This document shows, piece by piece, positions 6,388 to 15,470 of a stretch of DNA of 64,000 nt (positions are counted from its first letter, which is position 1; each line of letters opens with the position of its first letter). This DNA comes from Pantoea agglomerans (GTDB taxonomy: Bacteria > Pseudomonadota > Gammaproteobacteria > Enterobacterales > Enterobacteriaceae). The notes beneath the pieces are model-generated. The model did not search any database and was not told where the DNA came from. It saw nothing but the letters and a program-made list of their open reading frames with translations. The DNA lies in the NCBI RefSeq assembly GCF_021397715.1, contig NZ_CP090207.1, positions 3,906,001-3,970,000 of the forward strand, in the 5' to 3' direction. The position numbers and the translations under genes were made by a program.

Positions 6388-7215
6388 TCAGGGCTGCTGT
6401 ACCTGTTTCTGATATCGCACCGGGGTAATGCCATAGCGGTTGGCGAACGCGCGGGTCAGATGTGCCTGATCGGTGAGTCCTACCGCAGCCGCCACGCTGG
6501 CCGCGCGCTCTCCCTGCGCCAGCCGTAGCTTGGCGTCATACAGCCGGAATGCCATCAGCATCTGATGAGGTGTCACATGAAAGTGCTGGCGGAAAGCGCG
6601 TAAGAAATGCCAGGGCGATAACGATACCAGCGCGGCCAGCTCCTCCAGCCGTACCGGCTCCGCCAGATTTGCCCGCAGATAGTCGCGCACCGGTTCAAAG
6701 CGATGCTGCGCCTGTCGCGGACCCGGCGATGACATCCGCGCCAGTGGCCGCATCTGCGACAGCAGTTCCGACAGCAACCCCTGACGTGCCAGCACCGAGT
6801 CCGCCTGCCACAGCGCCGCCAGGGTCTGTGACAGCGGCTGCGCCACGCGGGGATCGGTCAGCAGTGCCTCATTAAACCACCAGCCGCGGTCGCCGGTCAG
6901 CTCATCCATTAACTGCGGCTGAATATAGATCATCTGATAACGCCAGCCTTCGGTACAGGCCGACTCACCGGTATGCAGTTCGTCCGGATTCATCATTACC
7001 AGCGAATCTTTCGGCGCGGTGTATTGGGTGCCGCGATAGCGAAAGCGCTGAGCGCCCGCTTCAATGGTGCCGATCCCAAAGGCTTCATGGGTATGCGGTT
7101 CAAAGGCGTAGCGGGAGATGTGCGCCTGATAGAGTTCCACGCCGGGTAACTCCGACAGCTGCTGAAACTGCGCGCGATCTTTCTCGCAGGGAAAAATAGC
7201 CGGAACGCCCTCCAC
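6388..7215 (-). CDS. AraC-family transcriptional regulator with N-terminal cupin domain
   Basis: A 275-residue regulator. Residues ~20-130 are the AraC_binding cupin (FEPHTHEAFGIGTIEAG is the characteristic metal/effector strand pair; HTGE follows). Residues ~170-270 hold the two helix-turn-helix motifs (SLSPWHFLRAFRQHFHVTPH and VGLTDQAHLTRAFANRYGIT). This subtype is commonly found beside LysE- or EamA-type exporters that it regulates, which fits the transporter gene downstream. It is divergent from the isochorismatase-like gene, with ~120 bases between. The effector is unknown. Confidence 0.88.
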   Translation of the reverse strand: MEGVPAIFPCEKDRAQFQQLSELPGVELYQAHISRYAFEPHTHEAFGIGTIEAGAQRFRYRGTQYTAPKDSLVMMNPDELHTGESACTEGWRYQMIYIQPQLMDELTGDRGWWFNEALLTDPRVAQPLSQTLAALWQADSVLARQGLLSELLSQMRPLARMSSPGPRQAQHRFEPVRDYLRANLAEPVRLEELAALVSLSPWHFLRAFRQHFHVTPHQMLMAFRLYDAKLRLAQGERAASVAAAVGLTDQAHLTRAFANRYGITPVRYQKQVQQP

Positions 7216-7336
7216 GTCACTCTCCTCAATTCACCAATATGTGGTTTAGCATGCCTCTGATGGGCGATAAAATGCAAAACATTGCTATCCGACCTGCGCC
7301 AGGCAACACTGTTTTTTTCACTCCTCAGGATAAAGC

Positions 7337-7870
7337 ATGGCACAGCGAGTGGTATTGGTTATCGATATGCAAAATGGCGTGTTCGCTACGCCCCGTTTTG
7401 ACCGGCCAGGCCGGGTGGCGCAGATAAACCGCCTGACTGAACGCGCCGACGTCACGGTGTTTATTCAGCACACCGAAGAAGAGAGCCTGCCTGAAGGCAG
7501 CGAAGCCTTTGCGCTGTTGCCCGACATCCGGCAGCCTGCCGGCGCCTGCTTTATCACTAAAACCGCCTGCGATAGCTTCTGGCAAACCGGTCTGGCGGCA
7601 CTGCTTGAGACGCTGGCGGTGAAGGAATTTGTGGTGTGCGGCTGTGCCACAGACTACTGCCTGGATACCACGATTAAAGTCGGGGCCAGTGCGGGCTATC
7701 GCATCACCGTGGCGTCGGATGCGCATACCACCGCCGACCGCCGCTGGGCGAGCGCCGAACAGCTGATAGGCCAGCATAATGAGGTGTGGTCATCGCTGCT
7801 GATACCCGGCAATGTGCCGCGCGTGCTGAGCTGCGACGCAATTCTGGCCGAATGGTCGTCAGACGTCTGA
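7337..7870 (+). CDS. Isochorismatase-like cysteine hydrolase
   Basis: A 177-residue member of the isochorismatase-like hydrolase superfamily. The catalytic triad is visible: Asp10 (VVLVIDMQNG), Lys75 (CFITKTACDSFW) and Cys108 (CGCATDYCLDTT), with the cis-peptide motif preceding the cysteine. Small cytosolic members hydrolyse nicotinamide, ureidoacrylate, N-carbamoyl compounds or similar; which one applies here cannot be told. A well-placed AGGATAAAGC precedes the ATG. It is transcribed away from the AraC regulator gene and may belong to its regulon. A heptamer repeat array begins ten bases after its stop codon. Confidence 0.85.
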   Translation: MAQRVVLVIDMQNGVFATPRFDRPGRVAQINRLTERADVTVFIQHTEEESLPEGSEAFALLPDIRQPAGACFITKTACDSFWQTGLAALLETLAVKEFVVCGCATDYCLDTTIKVGASAGYRITVASDAHTTADRRWASAEQLIGQHNEVWSSLLIPGNVPRVLSCDAILAEWSSDV

Positions 7871-7880
7871 GTTGTAATGG

Positions 7881-7940
7881 CTGAGTTCTGAGCTCTGGGC
7901 TCTGAGTTCTGAGTTCTGAGTTCTGAGTTCTGAGTTCTGA
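7881..7940. repeat. Heptanucleotide tandem repeat (CTGAGTT)n
   Basis: Eight 7-base units plus a partial one. Units 1 and 4-8 are exactly CTGAGTT; units 2 and 3 are variants CTGAGCT and CTGGGCT. It lies between the isochorismatase-like stop (7870) and the ssb terminator, so changes in copy number would not disturb a reading frame. Such an array is prone to slipped-strand copy-number change. Confidence 0.9.
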
Positions 7941-7971
7941 CAGGATTTGCTGTTTCAGCCGTTACGGACAT

Positions 7972-7996
7972 AAAAAAGGCCCGGTATGCCGGGCCT
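7972..7996. terminator. Terminator between ssb and the isochorismatase-like gene
   Basis: GGCCCGG (7978-7984), loop TATG, CCGGGCC (7989-7995). On the minus strand the stem is followed by a run of six T's, so it chiefly terminates ssb; on the plus strand the T-run is weak. Confidence 0.85.
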
Positions 7997-8027
7997 GTTT
8001 ATAACAGATGTCACACGGTGACAGGGA

Positions 8028-8582
8028 TCAGAACGGAATATCGTCGTCAAAATCCATTGGCGGTTCGTTGTTGTTGCTGGCAGGTGCGCTTTGTGGCTGC
8101 TGCTGCGGACGAGACTGCGCGCCGCCGCTGAACTGATTGTTGCTGCCCTGCGGCTGCTGTGGCTGACCCCAGCCATTGTTGTTGCCGCCGCCCTGCGCGC
8201 CGCCTGCCGGTGCACCGGCGTTACCGCCCTGCTGACGGCCGCCCAGCATCTGCATGGTGCCGCCGACGTTGACCACCACTTCCGTGGTGTAACGTTCCTG
8301 GCCGCCCTGGTCCTGCCATTTGCGGGTACGCAGCTGGCCTTCGATATAGACCTGAGAACCTTTACGCAGATACTCGCCCGCCACTTCGGCCAGCTTGCCA
8401 AACAACACCACACGGTGCCATTCAGTGATCTCTTTGTTTTCACCGGTCTGCTTGTCGCGCCAGCTTTCCGACGTAGCCAGCGTAATGTTGGCAACAGCGC
8501 CACCATTTGGCATATAACGTACTTCCGGATCCTGACCCAGATTCCCGACAAGAATCACTTTGTTAACGCCACGACTGGCCAT
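8028..8582 (-). CDS. ssb: Single-stranded DNA-binding protein
   Basis: A 184-residue protein with the OB-fold at residues 1-~112 ([20 protein letters not shown] opening; [20 protein letters not shown] core), a Gly/Gln/Asn-rich linker (~113-172), and the acidic tip MDFDDDIPF that binds SSB partner proteins. It coats single-stranded DNA as a tetramer in replication, recombination and repair. It is divergent from uvrA with a LexA box in the shared 224-base interval, as in E. coli. The protein is slightly longer than the E. coli one (178), the difference lying in the linker. Confidence 0.98.
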   Translation of the reverse strand: MASRGVNKVILVGNLGQDPEVRYMPNGGAVANITLATSESWRDKQTGENKEITEWHRVVLFGKLAEVAGEYLRKGSQVYIEGQLRTRKWQDQGGQERYTTEVVVNVGGTMQMLGGRQQGGNAGAPAGGAQGGGNNNGWGQPQQPQGSNNQFSGGAQSRPQQQPQSAPASNNNEPPMDFDDDIPF

Positions 8583-8708
8583 GTTGCTGTCTCCCGATGA
8601 GTTAATGCATAGAGTCTAATCTACCAATTCTAACACGTCCTGCTGTCTGTTTCCCACTTTAGAGCGGGGTTCCAGTTTTAATCCTCCAGCGCCAAAAGGC
8701 AAAGAGTA

Positions 8709-8724
8709 CTGGATATTTATTCAG
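8709..8724. promoter_or_regulatory. LexA (SOS) box of uvrA/ssb
   Basis: CTGGATATTTATTCAG fits CTG-N10-CAG with one deviation from the CTGT...ACAG consensus at each side, and closely resembles the E. coli uvrA/ssb SOS box as I recall it. It lies ~85 bases before uvrA and ~125 before ssb. Confidence 0.85.
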
Positions 8725-8806
8725 TCTATTTTTTGTGCCATAATGACACGTTTATTCTGGCCGTGTCGGCAAGGCGCGGTGAGTGCTGCTAATCCGGGAA
8801 AGGTGA

Positions 8807-11635
8807 ATGGATAAGATCGAAGTTCGTGGTGCCCGCACCCATAATTTGAAAAACATCAACCTGACCATCCCACGCGACAAACTCATTGTGGTAACCGGCC
8901 TTTCGGGCTCCGGTAAATCCTCACTGGCGTTTGATACGCTGTATGCGGAAGGTCAGCGCCGCTATGTGGAGTCGCTCTCTGCGTATGCGCGCCAGTTTCT
9001 TTCGCTGATGGAGAAACCGGACGTCGATCATATCGAAGGTTTGTCGCCCGCCATCTCCATTGAGCAGAAATCAACCTCACATAACCCGCGATCAACGGTG
9101 GGAACCATCACCGAGATCCACGACTACCTGCGCCTGCTGTTTGCCCGCGTCGGTGAGCCACGCTGCCCGGATCACGATGTGCCGCTGGCGGCGCAGACCG
9201 TCAGCCAGATGGTCGATCAGGTGCTCTCCCAGCCGGAAGGCCGCCGCTTAATGCTGCTGGCACCGGTGGTGAAAGACCGTAAAGGCGAGCACACCAAAAC
9301 GCTGGAGAATCTGGCGTCGCAGGGCTACATCCGGGCGCGTATCGACGGGGAAGTGTGCGATCTCTCCGATCCGCCGAAGCTTGAGCTGCAGAAGAAGCAC
9401 ACCATTGAGGTGGTCATCGATCGCTTTAAGGTGCGCGCCGATCTCGCCACTCGTCTGGCCGAATCGTTCGAAACCACACTGGATCTCTCCGGCGGCACGG
9501 CGATCGTGGCGGATATGGATGACAGTGCGGCCGAAGAGCTACTGTTCTCTGCCAACTTTGCCTGCCCGATTTGTGGCTACAGCATGAGTGAGCTGGAACC
9601 GCGCCTGTTCTCGTTTAACAACCCGGCGGGCGCCTGCCCGACCTGTGACGGGCTGGGCGTGCAGCAATATTTTGACCCGGACCGGGTGGTGCAGAACCCG
9701 GAACTCTCGCTGGCGGGCGGCGCGATCCGCGGCTGGGATCGCCGTAACTTCTACTATTTTCAGATGCTGCGCTCACTGGCGGAACATCTCGATTTAGATA
9801 TTGAAGCCTCGTTTGGCAGCCTGCCGGATAACGTTCAGAAAGTCATTCTGTACGGTTCGGGTAAAGAGAGCATTGAGTTTAAGTACATCAACGATCGCGG
9901 TGACACCTCTGTGCGTCGCCATCCGTTCGAAGGCGTGCTGAACAATATGGAGCGCCGTTACAAAGAGACCGAGTCATCAGCGGTGCGCGAAGAGCTGGCG
10001 AAATTTATCAGCAACCGTGCCTGTGCCACCTGCGAAGGAACGCGTCTGCGTCGTGAAGCGCGTCACGTCTTCGTAGAGAACACCACGCTGCCGACCATCT
10101 CTGAGATGAGTATCGGCCACGCGATGTCGTTCTTTGAAAACCTGAAGCTCAGTGGTCAGCGGGCGCAAATTGCCGAAAAAGTGCTGAAAGAGATCAGCGA
10201 TCGCCTGAGCTTCCTGGTGAATGTCGGCCTGAACTACCTGTCGATGTCCCGTTCGGCGGAAACCCTTTCCGGCGGTGAAGCACAGCGTATCCGTCTGGCC
10301 AGCCAGATCGGTGCCGGTCTGGTGGGCGTCATGTACGTGCTGGATGAGCCCTCTATCGGTCTGCATCAGCGCGATAACGAGCGGTTGCTCGGTACGCTGA
10401 TTCACCTGCGCGATCTTGGTAATACGGTAATCGTGGTTGAGCATGATGAAGATGCGATTCGCGCGGCTGACCATGTGATCGATATCGGCCCCGGCGCCGG
10501 CGTGCATGGCGGCCAGGTGGTCGCCGAAGGCACCGTGGATGAGATCATGGCGCAGGAAGCGTCACTGACCGGTCAGTTCCTCAGCGGCAAGCGTGAAATC
10601 GCCGTTCCGCCGCAGCGCGTTAAAGGCGATCCGGCCAAAGTGCTGAAGGTAACCGGCGCACGCGGTAACAACCTCAAGGATGTGACGCTGACGCTGCCGG
10701 TGGGTCTGTTTACCTGCATCACCGGCGTCTCCGGTTCAGGTAAATCGACGCTGATCAACGATACCCTGTTCCCGATTGCCCAGCGGGCGCTGAACGGCGC
10801 AACCATCGCCGAGCCAGCGGCCTATCGTGAAGTGACCGGCCTGGAGCATTTCGATAAGGTCATCGACATCGACCAGAGCCCGATTGGCCGTACACCGCGC
10901 TCCAACCCGGCCACCTACACCGGCATTTTCACGCCGGTGCGTGAACTGTTTGCTGGCGTGCCGGAAGCGCGCTCGCGCGGCTACAATCCGGGCCGCTTCA
11001 GTTTCAACGTGCGCGGCGGACGCTGTGAAGCCTGTCAGGGCGATGGCGTGCTGAAAGTCGAAATGCACTTTTTGCCGGACATTTATGTGCCGTGCGATCA
11101 GTGCAAAGGCAAACGCTATAACCGCGAAACGCTGGAAGTGAAGTACAAAGGCAAGAGCATCCACGAAGTGCTGGAGATGACCATTGAAGAAGCGCGTGAG
11201 TTCTTTGATGTGGTGCCGGCGCTGGCGCGTAAGTTGCAGACGCTGATCGATGTCGGTCTCTCTTACATCCGCCTTGGCCAGTCAGCGACGACCCTTTCCG
11301 GTGGTGAAGCACAGCGCGTTAAGCTGGCGCGTGAGCTGTCGAAGCGCGGTACCGGCCAGACGCTCTATATCCTGGATGAGCCAACCACCGGTCTGCACTT
11401 TGCCGATATTCAGCAACTGCTGGAAGTGCTGCATCAGTTGCGCGACCAGGGCAATACCATCGTGGTGATTGAGCACAACCTTGACGTGATCAAGACCGCC
11501 GACTGGATTGTCGATCTCGGTCCGGAAGGCGGCAGCGGCGGCGGCGAGATTCTGGTTGCCGGTACGCCAGAAACGGTGGCGGAGTGTGAAAAATCACATA
11601 CCGCACGCTTCCTCAAACCGTTGCTGAACAAATAA
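8807..11635 (+). CDS. uvrA: Excinuclease ABC subunit A
   Basis: A 942-residue ABC-type ATPase of nucleotide excision repair that scans DNA with UvrB for bulky lesions. Two ATPase modules are visible: Walker [15 protein letters not shown] (~31-44) and [14 protein letters not shown] (~640-653), and two signature motifs [12 protein letters not shown] and [12 protein letters not shown]. Zinc-binding cysteines appear in CPICGYSMS...CPTCDG (~253-280) and CEACQGDG...CDQCKGKR (~740-770). Length matches the E. coli protein (940). The LexA box upstream indicates SOS induction. A strong terminator follows directly. Confidence 0.98.
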   Translation: MDKIEVRGARTHNLKNINLTIPRDKLIVVTGLSGSGKSSLAFDTLYAEGQRRYVESLSAYARQFLSLMEKPDVDHIEGLSPAISIEQKSTSHNPRSTVGTITEIHDYLRLLFARVGEPRCPDHDVPLAAQTVSQMVDQVLSQPEGRRLMLLAPVVKDRKGEHTKTLENLASQGYIRARIDGEVCDLSDPPKLELQKKHTIEVVIDRFKVRADLATRLAESFETTLDLSGGTAIVADMDDSAAEELLFSANFACPICGYSMSELEPRLFSFNNPAGACPTCDGLGVQQYFDPDRVVQNPELSLAGGAIRGWDRRNFYYFQMLRSLAEHLDLDIEASFGSLPDNVQKVILYGSGKESIEFKYINDRGDTSVRRHPFEGVLNNMERRYKETESSAVREELAKFISNRACATCEGTRLRREARHVFVENTTLPTISEMSIGHAMSFFENLKLSGQRAQIAEKVLKEISDRLSFLVNVGLNYLSMSRSAETLSGGEAQRIRLASQIGAGLVGVMYVLDEPSIGLHQRDNERLLGTLIHLRDLGNTVIVVEHDEDAIRAADHVIDIGPGAGVHGGQVVAEGTVDEIMAQEASLTGQFLSGKREIAVPPQRVKGDPAKVLKVTGARGNNLKDVTLTLPVGLFTCITGVSGSGKSTLINDTLFPIAQRALNGATIAEPAAYREVTGLEHFDKVIDIDQSPIGRTPRSNPATYTGIFTPVRELFAGVPEARSRGYNPGRFSFNVRGGRCEACQGDGVLKVEMHFLPDIYVPCDQCKGKRYNRETLEVKYKGKSIHEVLEMTIEEAREFFDVVPALARKLQTLIDVGLSYIRLGQSATTLSGGEAQRVKLARELSKRGTGQTLYILDEPTTGLHFADIQQLLEVLHQLRDQGNTIVVIEHNLDVIKTADWIVDLGPEGGSGGGEILVAGTPETVAECEKSHTARFLKPLLNK

Positions 11636-11640
11636 ACCTC

Positions 11641-11668
11641 AGGCCCGCCGCGTGCGGGCCTTTTTTTT
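11641..11668 (+). terminator. uvrA terminator
   Basis: GGCCCGC (11642-11648), loop CGCGT, GCGGGCC (11654-11660), followed by eight T's. Confidence 0.92.
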
Positions 11669-11865
11669 CTGCTGCTCATTCAGCCAGAGAAATGCAGGAT
11701 CAGGCAAGATTCAGACACCTATAGGCATATACGCTTTCCGCTACGCTGACTATCCTTAATCGGTTCCTCTTTGGCACGCCCTGCGCGTCGCCCTGTTTTC
11801 GCCGCAGCCGTTCGCTGCCGCGCTTCAACGAAAAACACTCACGACACATCGAAACTGGAGACACC

Positions 11866-12930
11866 ATGAATATTACGCATGCGTATGCTGCTCAGGATGC
11901 AAAATCCAAACTGGCACCGTTCGATTATCAGCCGCGTGAGCTTCGCGCTCATGACGTACAGCTTGAGGTCCTGTTCTGTGGCGTCTGCCACTCAGACCTG
12001 CATCAGGCACGTAATGAGTGGAAGAACACCATTTTCCCGGTGGTGCCTGGCCATGAAATCGTCGGCCGCGTCACTGCCGTGGGTCCGCAGACCCAGAAAT
12101 ACAAAGTCGGCGATCTGGTCGGCGTCGGCTGCATGGTCGACTCCTGCCGCAGCTGTCCGAGCTGTCAGGAAGGTTTAGAGCAGTATTGCGAAAACGGCTT
12201 TGTCGGCACCTATAACGGTGAAGATCGCGAAACCGGCGCGATTACCTACGGCGGCTACTCAACCGCGATGGTCGTCGATGAGAGCTTCGTGCTGCGCATT
12301 CCTGAAAATCTGGAGCTGGCTGGCGTTGCTCCGCTGCTGTGTGCCGGTATCACTACTTACTCTCCGCTGCGTCACTGGAATGTCGGGCCCGGCAAAAAAG
12401 TGGGTATCGTGGGGCTGGGCGGTCTCGGTCATATGGGCGTCAAAATTGCCCATGCGATGGGCGCGCATGTGGTGCTGTTCACCACTTCGCCGTCTAAAAT
12501 TGAGGATGGTAAACGTCTGGGTGCCGATGAAGTGGTGATTTCGAAAGATCCGGAGCAGATGGCGCAGCACGCTAACAGCTTCGACTTCATTCTGAATACC
12601 GTGGCGGCACAGCACGATCTTAACCCGTTCATCACCCTGCTGAAGCGCGATGGCAACATGACGCTGGTTGGCGCACCGGAGCACGATCACCCGGCCCCGC
12701 AGGTATTTAACCTGATCTTTAAGCGTCGCAGCATCGCCGGTTCACTGATTGGCGGCATCGCGGAAACGCAGGAGATGCTCGATTTCTGTGGTCAGCACGG
12801 CATCACCTCTGACATTGAACTGATTGCCATGGATCAGATCAATGAAGCCTACGAGCGTATGCTGAAGAGTGATGTGAAATATCGCTTCGTTATCGATATT
12901 AATACCTTACGTAATCAGCCTGCCGCGTAA
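11866..12930 (+). CDS. yahK: Zinc-dependent NAD(P)H alcohol dehydrogenase / aldehyde reductase, YahK type
   Basis: A 354-residue medium-chain dehydrogenase of the cinnamyl-alcohol-dehydrogenase class, similar along its length to E. coli YahK. Catalytic zinc ligands are in FCGVCHSDLHQ (~38-48) and PGHEIVG (~61-67); the structural zinc loop is CRSCPSCQEGLEQYC (~94-109). The Rossmann motif is GIVGLGGLGHMG (~183-194), and FTTSPSK follows where NADPH preference is set. Such enzymes reduce broad aldehyde substrates to alcohols. It stands alone between uvrA and yjbR, an insertion relative to E. coli order. The start is supported by GGAGA 10 bases upstream. A terminator follows. Physiological substrate unknown. 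Confidence 0.85.
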   Translation: MNITHAYAAQDAKSKLAPFDYQPRELRAHDVQLEVLFCGVCHSDLHQARNEWKNTIFPVVPGHEIVGRVTAVGPQTQKYKVGDLVGVGCMVDSCRSCPSCQEGLEQYCENGFVGTYNGEDRETGAITYGGYSTAMVVDESFVLRIPENLELAGVAPLLCAGITTYSPLRHWNVGPGKKVGIVGLGGLGHMGVKIAHAMGAHVVLFTTSPSKIEDGKRLGADEVVISKDPEQMAQHANSFDFILNTVAAQHDLNPFITLLKRDGNMTLVGAPEHDHPAPQVFNLIFKRRSIAGSLIGGIAETQEMLDFCGQHGITSDIELIAMDQINEAYERMLKSDVKYRFVIDINTLRNQPAA

Positions 12931-12945
12931 ACGCGATACCCGATC

Positions 12946-12974
12946 GCCCTCTTCCTGACGGAAGAGGGCTTTTT
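12946..12974. terminator. Terminator after the alcohol dehydrogenase
   Basis: GCCCTCTTCC (12946-12955), loop TGAC, GGAAGAGGGC (12960-12969), five T's. It lies just downstream of the convergent yjbR too. Confidence 0.92.
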
Positions 12975-12982
12975 ATTGCCGC

Positions 12983-13306
12983 TTATTTGGCAGTCGCAAC
13001 CTGATCAAAGGAGGCATCAACCAGATAATAGATCTGCGAATCTTTCAGCGAGCCATCCAGAAACAGGGTGCTCCAGTGTGATTTGTTGAGATGTTCGCTG
13101 GGAAAAATATCGTTATGCTCTTCGCGCAGCAGTTCCGCCAGCGCCGGCGTCGATTTCAGCGAGACTGCGGGCCGCCCTTTGACCTCATGCACCATCGCAA
13201 ACAACACGCCGTTGCTTTTAATCTGAGTCGCTTTCCAGTCACTGTGGACGCTCTGTTCCGCGCCCGGCTTGCTCATGCAATAGGTCAGTAAATCTGAATT
13301 AGTCAT
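12983..13306 (-). CDS. yjbR: MmcQ/YjbR-family DNA-binding-like protein
   Basis: A 107-residue protein matching E. coli Yjb[21 protein letters not shown] at the start, the conserved DWKATQIK and [15 protein letters not shown] segments, and [14 protein letters not shown] near the C-terminus. It is ~10 residues shorter at the C-terminus than I recall for E. coli. The fold of the family resembles a double-wing DNA-binding module, but function is not established. The ATG at 13306 was chosen because GGGGA precedes it and the family starts here. It overlaps the end of yjbQ by 8 bases, so the two are cotranscribed and probably coupled. Confidence 0.88.
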   Translation of the reverse strand: MTNSDLLTYCMSKPGAEQSVHSDWKATQIKSNGVLFAMVHEVKGRPAVSLKSTPALAELLREEHNDIFPSEHLNKSHWSTLFLDGSLKDSQIYYLVDASFDQVATAK

Positions 13307-13724
13307 TAGATTCCCCTTGTAAAGTGGCGACAATCCGCCGCGCACCGCCATCAATGCGGTGTTCGCCCAGCCAGATACCCTGCCAGGTGCCGAGCACCAG
13401 ACGTCCGCGCTGAACCGGTAACAGTAATGATACCCCTAAGGTCGACGACTTAATGTGCGCGGGCATATCGTCACGTCCTTCGTAGTCGTGCTGATAAGGC
13501 GCATCTTCCGGCACGTGCCGCATGAAGTGCTGCTCCATATCGCTGCGCACCGTCGGGTCGCAATTCTCGTTTAAGGTTAACGACGCCGAGGTGTGCTGCA
13601 ACAGCAGATGCAACAGGCCGGTGTTGATGTTACGCAGTGCGGAAAGCGCATCGACGATCTCATCGGTGACCAGATGAAATCCGCGTGGTTTCGCGCTAAG
13701 CGTCAGAATTTGTTGATGCCACAT
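13299..13724 (-). CDS. yjbQ: YjbQ-family protein (UPF0047)
   Basis: A 141-residue protein close to E. coli Yjb[21 protein letters not shown] at the start, [20 protein letters not shown] in the middle, and [20 protein letters not shown] near the end. Conserved histidine, glutamate and aspartate residues are those thought to bind a metal in this family, and a low thiamine-phosphate synthase activity has been reported for E. coli YjbQ. The frame extends upstream to 13793, but the family N-terminus and AGGAAAAATT before the ATG at 13724 favour the shorter form. First gene of a two-gene unit with yjbR. Confidence 0.88.
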   Translation of the reverse strand: MWHQQILTLSAKPRGFHLVTDEIVDALSALRNINTGLLHLLLQHTSASLTLNENCDPTVRSDMEQHFMRHVPEDAPYQHDYEGRDDMPAHIKSSTLGVSLLLPVQRGRLVLGTWQGIWLGEHRIDGGARRIVATLQGESND

Positions 13725-13826
13725 AATTTTTCCTGAAACGATGACCCCGTTTAAGTGTGCAGCATGTCGGCAAAAGGTAAACCCTGAGGACAAATAAAAA
13801 AACCGCCGGAAAGAGTGGTAGTGCTC

Positions 13827-14195
13827 GTCAGTTGAGCCACTGATGATAACGCAGTCTGGTGATGCAGTCTGGTGCCGCTCCGGGGCTGGCGGTCCTCGCG
13901 CCGCTGCGCGGTGCCTTCACGTCATTCCTCTGCCTGACGCACCGCCGGGGATGGCAGATCCTGTGCCGCCCCGCCTTTCGCCCGCGTCCTGCGGGCTCTC
14001 CTGGCTAATGTTCAGCGCTGCGGATTGCCTGCCCCTGATCGGCCCCAGCCTGCTCTGAAACTTCAGTGCGTGCCGTTAAAAAGGGCACGAGAGCAGAGGC
14101 GCTCAGGCCCGCACTGCGGCTCGCTCGCCCAAAAAAAAGCTGCCACGTTTGACCGTGACAGCCTATACAAATCTCACCTTCACTGACCAGCATTA
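13827..14195. repeat. Dispersed intergenic element, copy A (after tyrB)
   Basis: This stretch shares several blocks with 48718-49096. Left block 13827-13888 (GTCAGTTGAG..., GCAGTCTGGTGCCG, GGGGCTGG) matches 48718-48768. Block 14050-14100 (CCTGCTCTGAA, GTTAAAAAGGGCACGA, AGAGGC) matches 48768-48819. Right block 14102-14195 (CTCAGGCCCGCACTGCGGC, TGACCGTGACAGCCT) matches 49002-49096. The inner edges (13892-13921 and 14012-14025) match the other copy only as reverse complement. The right end carries the tyrB terminator. No plausible gene lies inside; the reading frame through it on the minus strand looks like repeat translation. Confidence 0.8.
14131..14162 (-). terminator. tyrB terminator carried by repeat copy A
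   Basis: On the minus strand GCTGTCACG (14162-14154), loop GTCAAA, CGTGGCAGC (14147-14139), then eight T's. One G-U pair. The same structure occurs at 49034-49063 after metH. Confidence 0.88.
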
Positions 14196-14234
14196 CGGAC
14201 AGGGTCGGCGTTTTTTTGCAGAACGGATCGGTTG

Positions 14235-15428
14235 TTACATCACCGCGGCAAAGGCTTCCGCCACCTGATGCACATTTTTGCTGTTCAGGCCGGCAACACA
14301 CATCCGGCCGCTGCCGACCAGATAGATGCCGAACTCATTGCGCAGGCGATCAACCTGCTGCGCGCTCAGGCCGGTATAGCTGAACATGCCGCGCTGCTTC
14401 AGCAGGTAGTCAAAGTTTTTACCCGGCAGCGCGGTGCTCAGCACCTCTACCAGCGACTGACGCATGGCCAGAATGCGCAGGCGCATCGCTTCCACTTCCG
14501 CCAGCCAGTTCGCTTTCAGGGCCTCATCGTTCAGCACCCGCGCCACCACCTGCGCACCGAAATTCGGTGGGCTGGAGTAGTTGCGGCGTACGGTGGCTTT
14601 CAGCTGGCCCAGCACCCGAGCCGACTCTTCGGCGCTGTCGCAGACGATCGACAGTCCGCCAACGCGTTCGCCGTAGAGAGAGAAGATTTTGGAGAAGGAG
14701 TTGCTGACCAGCGCAGGCAGTCCCGCTGCCGCTACGGCGCGCAGGGCATACGCATCCTGCTCCATACCCGCTCCGAAGCCCTGGTAGGCGATGTCGAGGA
14801 ACGGAATCAGCTGCTGTGCCTTCAGCACCTCAACGGTCTGATCCCACTGCGCATCAGTCAGATCGGCACCGGTTGGGTTATGGCAGCACGGATGCAGCAA
14901 GACGATGCTCTGCGCGGGCAGTGCTTTCAGCGCGCTGATGAAAGCGTCAAACCGCACGCCGTGGGTCTCCGCGTCATACCACGGATAGGTATTGACCTCG
15001 AAACCGGCACCGTTAAAAATCGCGACGTGGTTTTCCCAGGTCGGATCGCTGACCCAGACCGCAGACTGCGGGAAATAGCGCTTCAGGAAATCCGCACCGA
15101 CTTTCAGCGCGCCAGAACCGCCCAGCGTCTGAATCGAGGCGATGCGTCCCGCCTGCAGCATCGGATGGTCGGCACCAAACAGTAATGGCGCAATCGCGCT
15201 GCGATAGCTGTTCAGCCCTTCCATCGGCAGATAGAGCGACGCCTGCTGAGGCTCAGCGTGCATCTGCTGCTCAGCGGCAGCCACCGCTTTCAGCTGCGGG
15301 ATGATGTTCTGCTCGTCATAATAAAGCCCGATACTGAGGTTCACTTTGTGTTCGCGTGGGTCTTGTTTAAAGGCTTCCATCAACGACAGAATCGGGTCGC
15401 CAGCATAGGCATCAACGTTTTGAAACAC
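14235..15428 (-). CDS. tyrB: Aromatic amino acid aminotransferase
   Basis: A 397-residue class-I PLP aminotransferase, close to E. coli TyrB throughout. The PLP lysine lies in [16 protein letters not shown] (~246), the cofactor/substrate region in [12 protein letters not shown] (~189-200), and the substrate-carboxylate arginine in the C-terminal [11 protein letters not shown]. It performs the last step of tyrosine and phenylalanine synthesis and contributes to leucine and aspartate transamination. I prefer the GTG at 15428, which gives the family N-terminus ([13 protein letters not shown]) and has GGAG nine bases upstream; an ATG at 15443 would add five residues. In E. coli alr lies between dnaB and tyrB; here YitT and Lrp-like genes do. 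Its terminator belongs to the dispersed repeat. Confidence 0.95.
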   Translation of the reverse strand: MFQNVDAYAGDPILSLMEAFKQDPREHKVNLSIGLYYDEQNIIPQLKAVAAAEQQMHAEPQQASLYLPMEGLNSYRSAIAPLLFGADHPMLQAGRIASIQTLGGSGALKVGADFLKRYFPQSAVWVSDPTWENHVAIFNGAGFEVNTYPWYDAETHGVRFDAFISALKALPAQSIVLLHPCCHNPTGADLTDAQWDQTVEVLKAQQLIPFLDIAYQGFGAGMEQDAYALRAVAAAGLPALVSNSFSKIFSLYGERVGGLSIVCDSAEESARVLGQLKATVRRNYSSPPNFGAQVVARVLNDEALKANWLAEVEAMRLRILAMRQSLVEVLSTALPGKNFDYLLKQRGMFSYTGLSAQQVDRLRNEFGIYLVGSGRMCVAGLNSKNVHQVAEAFAAVM

Positions 15429-15470
15429 GGTGTAGGTCTCCATGAGTGGTCTTCGGGTAACAGAGTGTCA

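Noticed and set aside
14005-14301. Minus-strand reading frame of 98 codons overlapping the tyrB 3' end, with a Cys-rich start and a PFLTARTE segment
   Set aside because: It lies in repeat copy A and runs through the terminator; the resemblance to the frame at 48757-49071 is explained by the shared repeat sequence, not by a gene.
14232-15185. 317-codon plus-strand frame opposite tyrB
   Set aside because: Antisense shadow of a high-GC gene; tyrB is intact and fully recognisable on the other strand.
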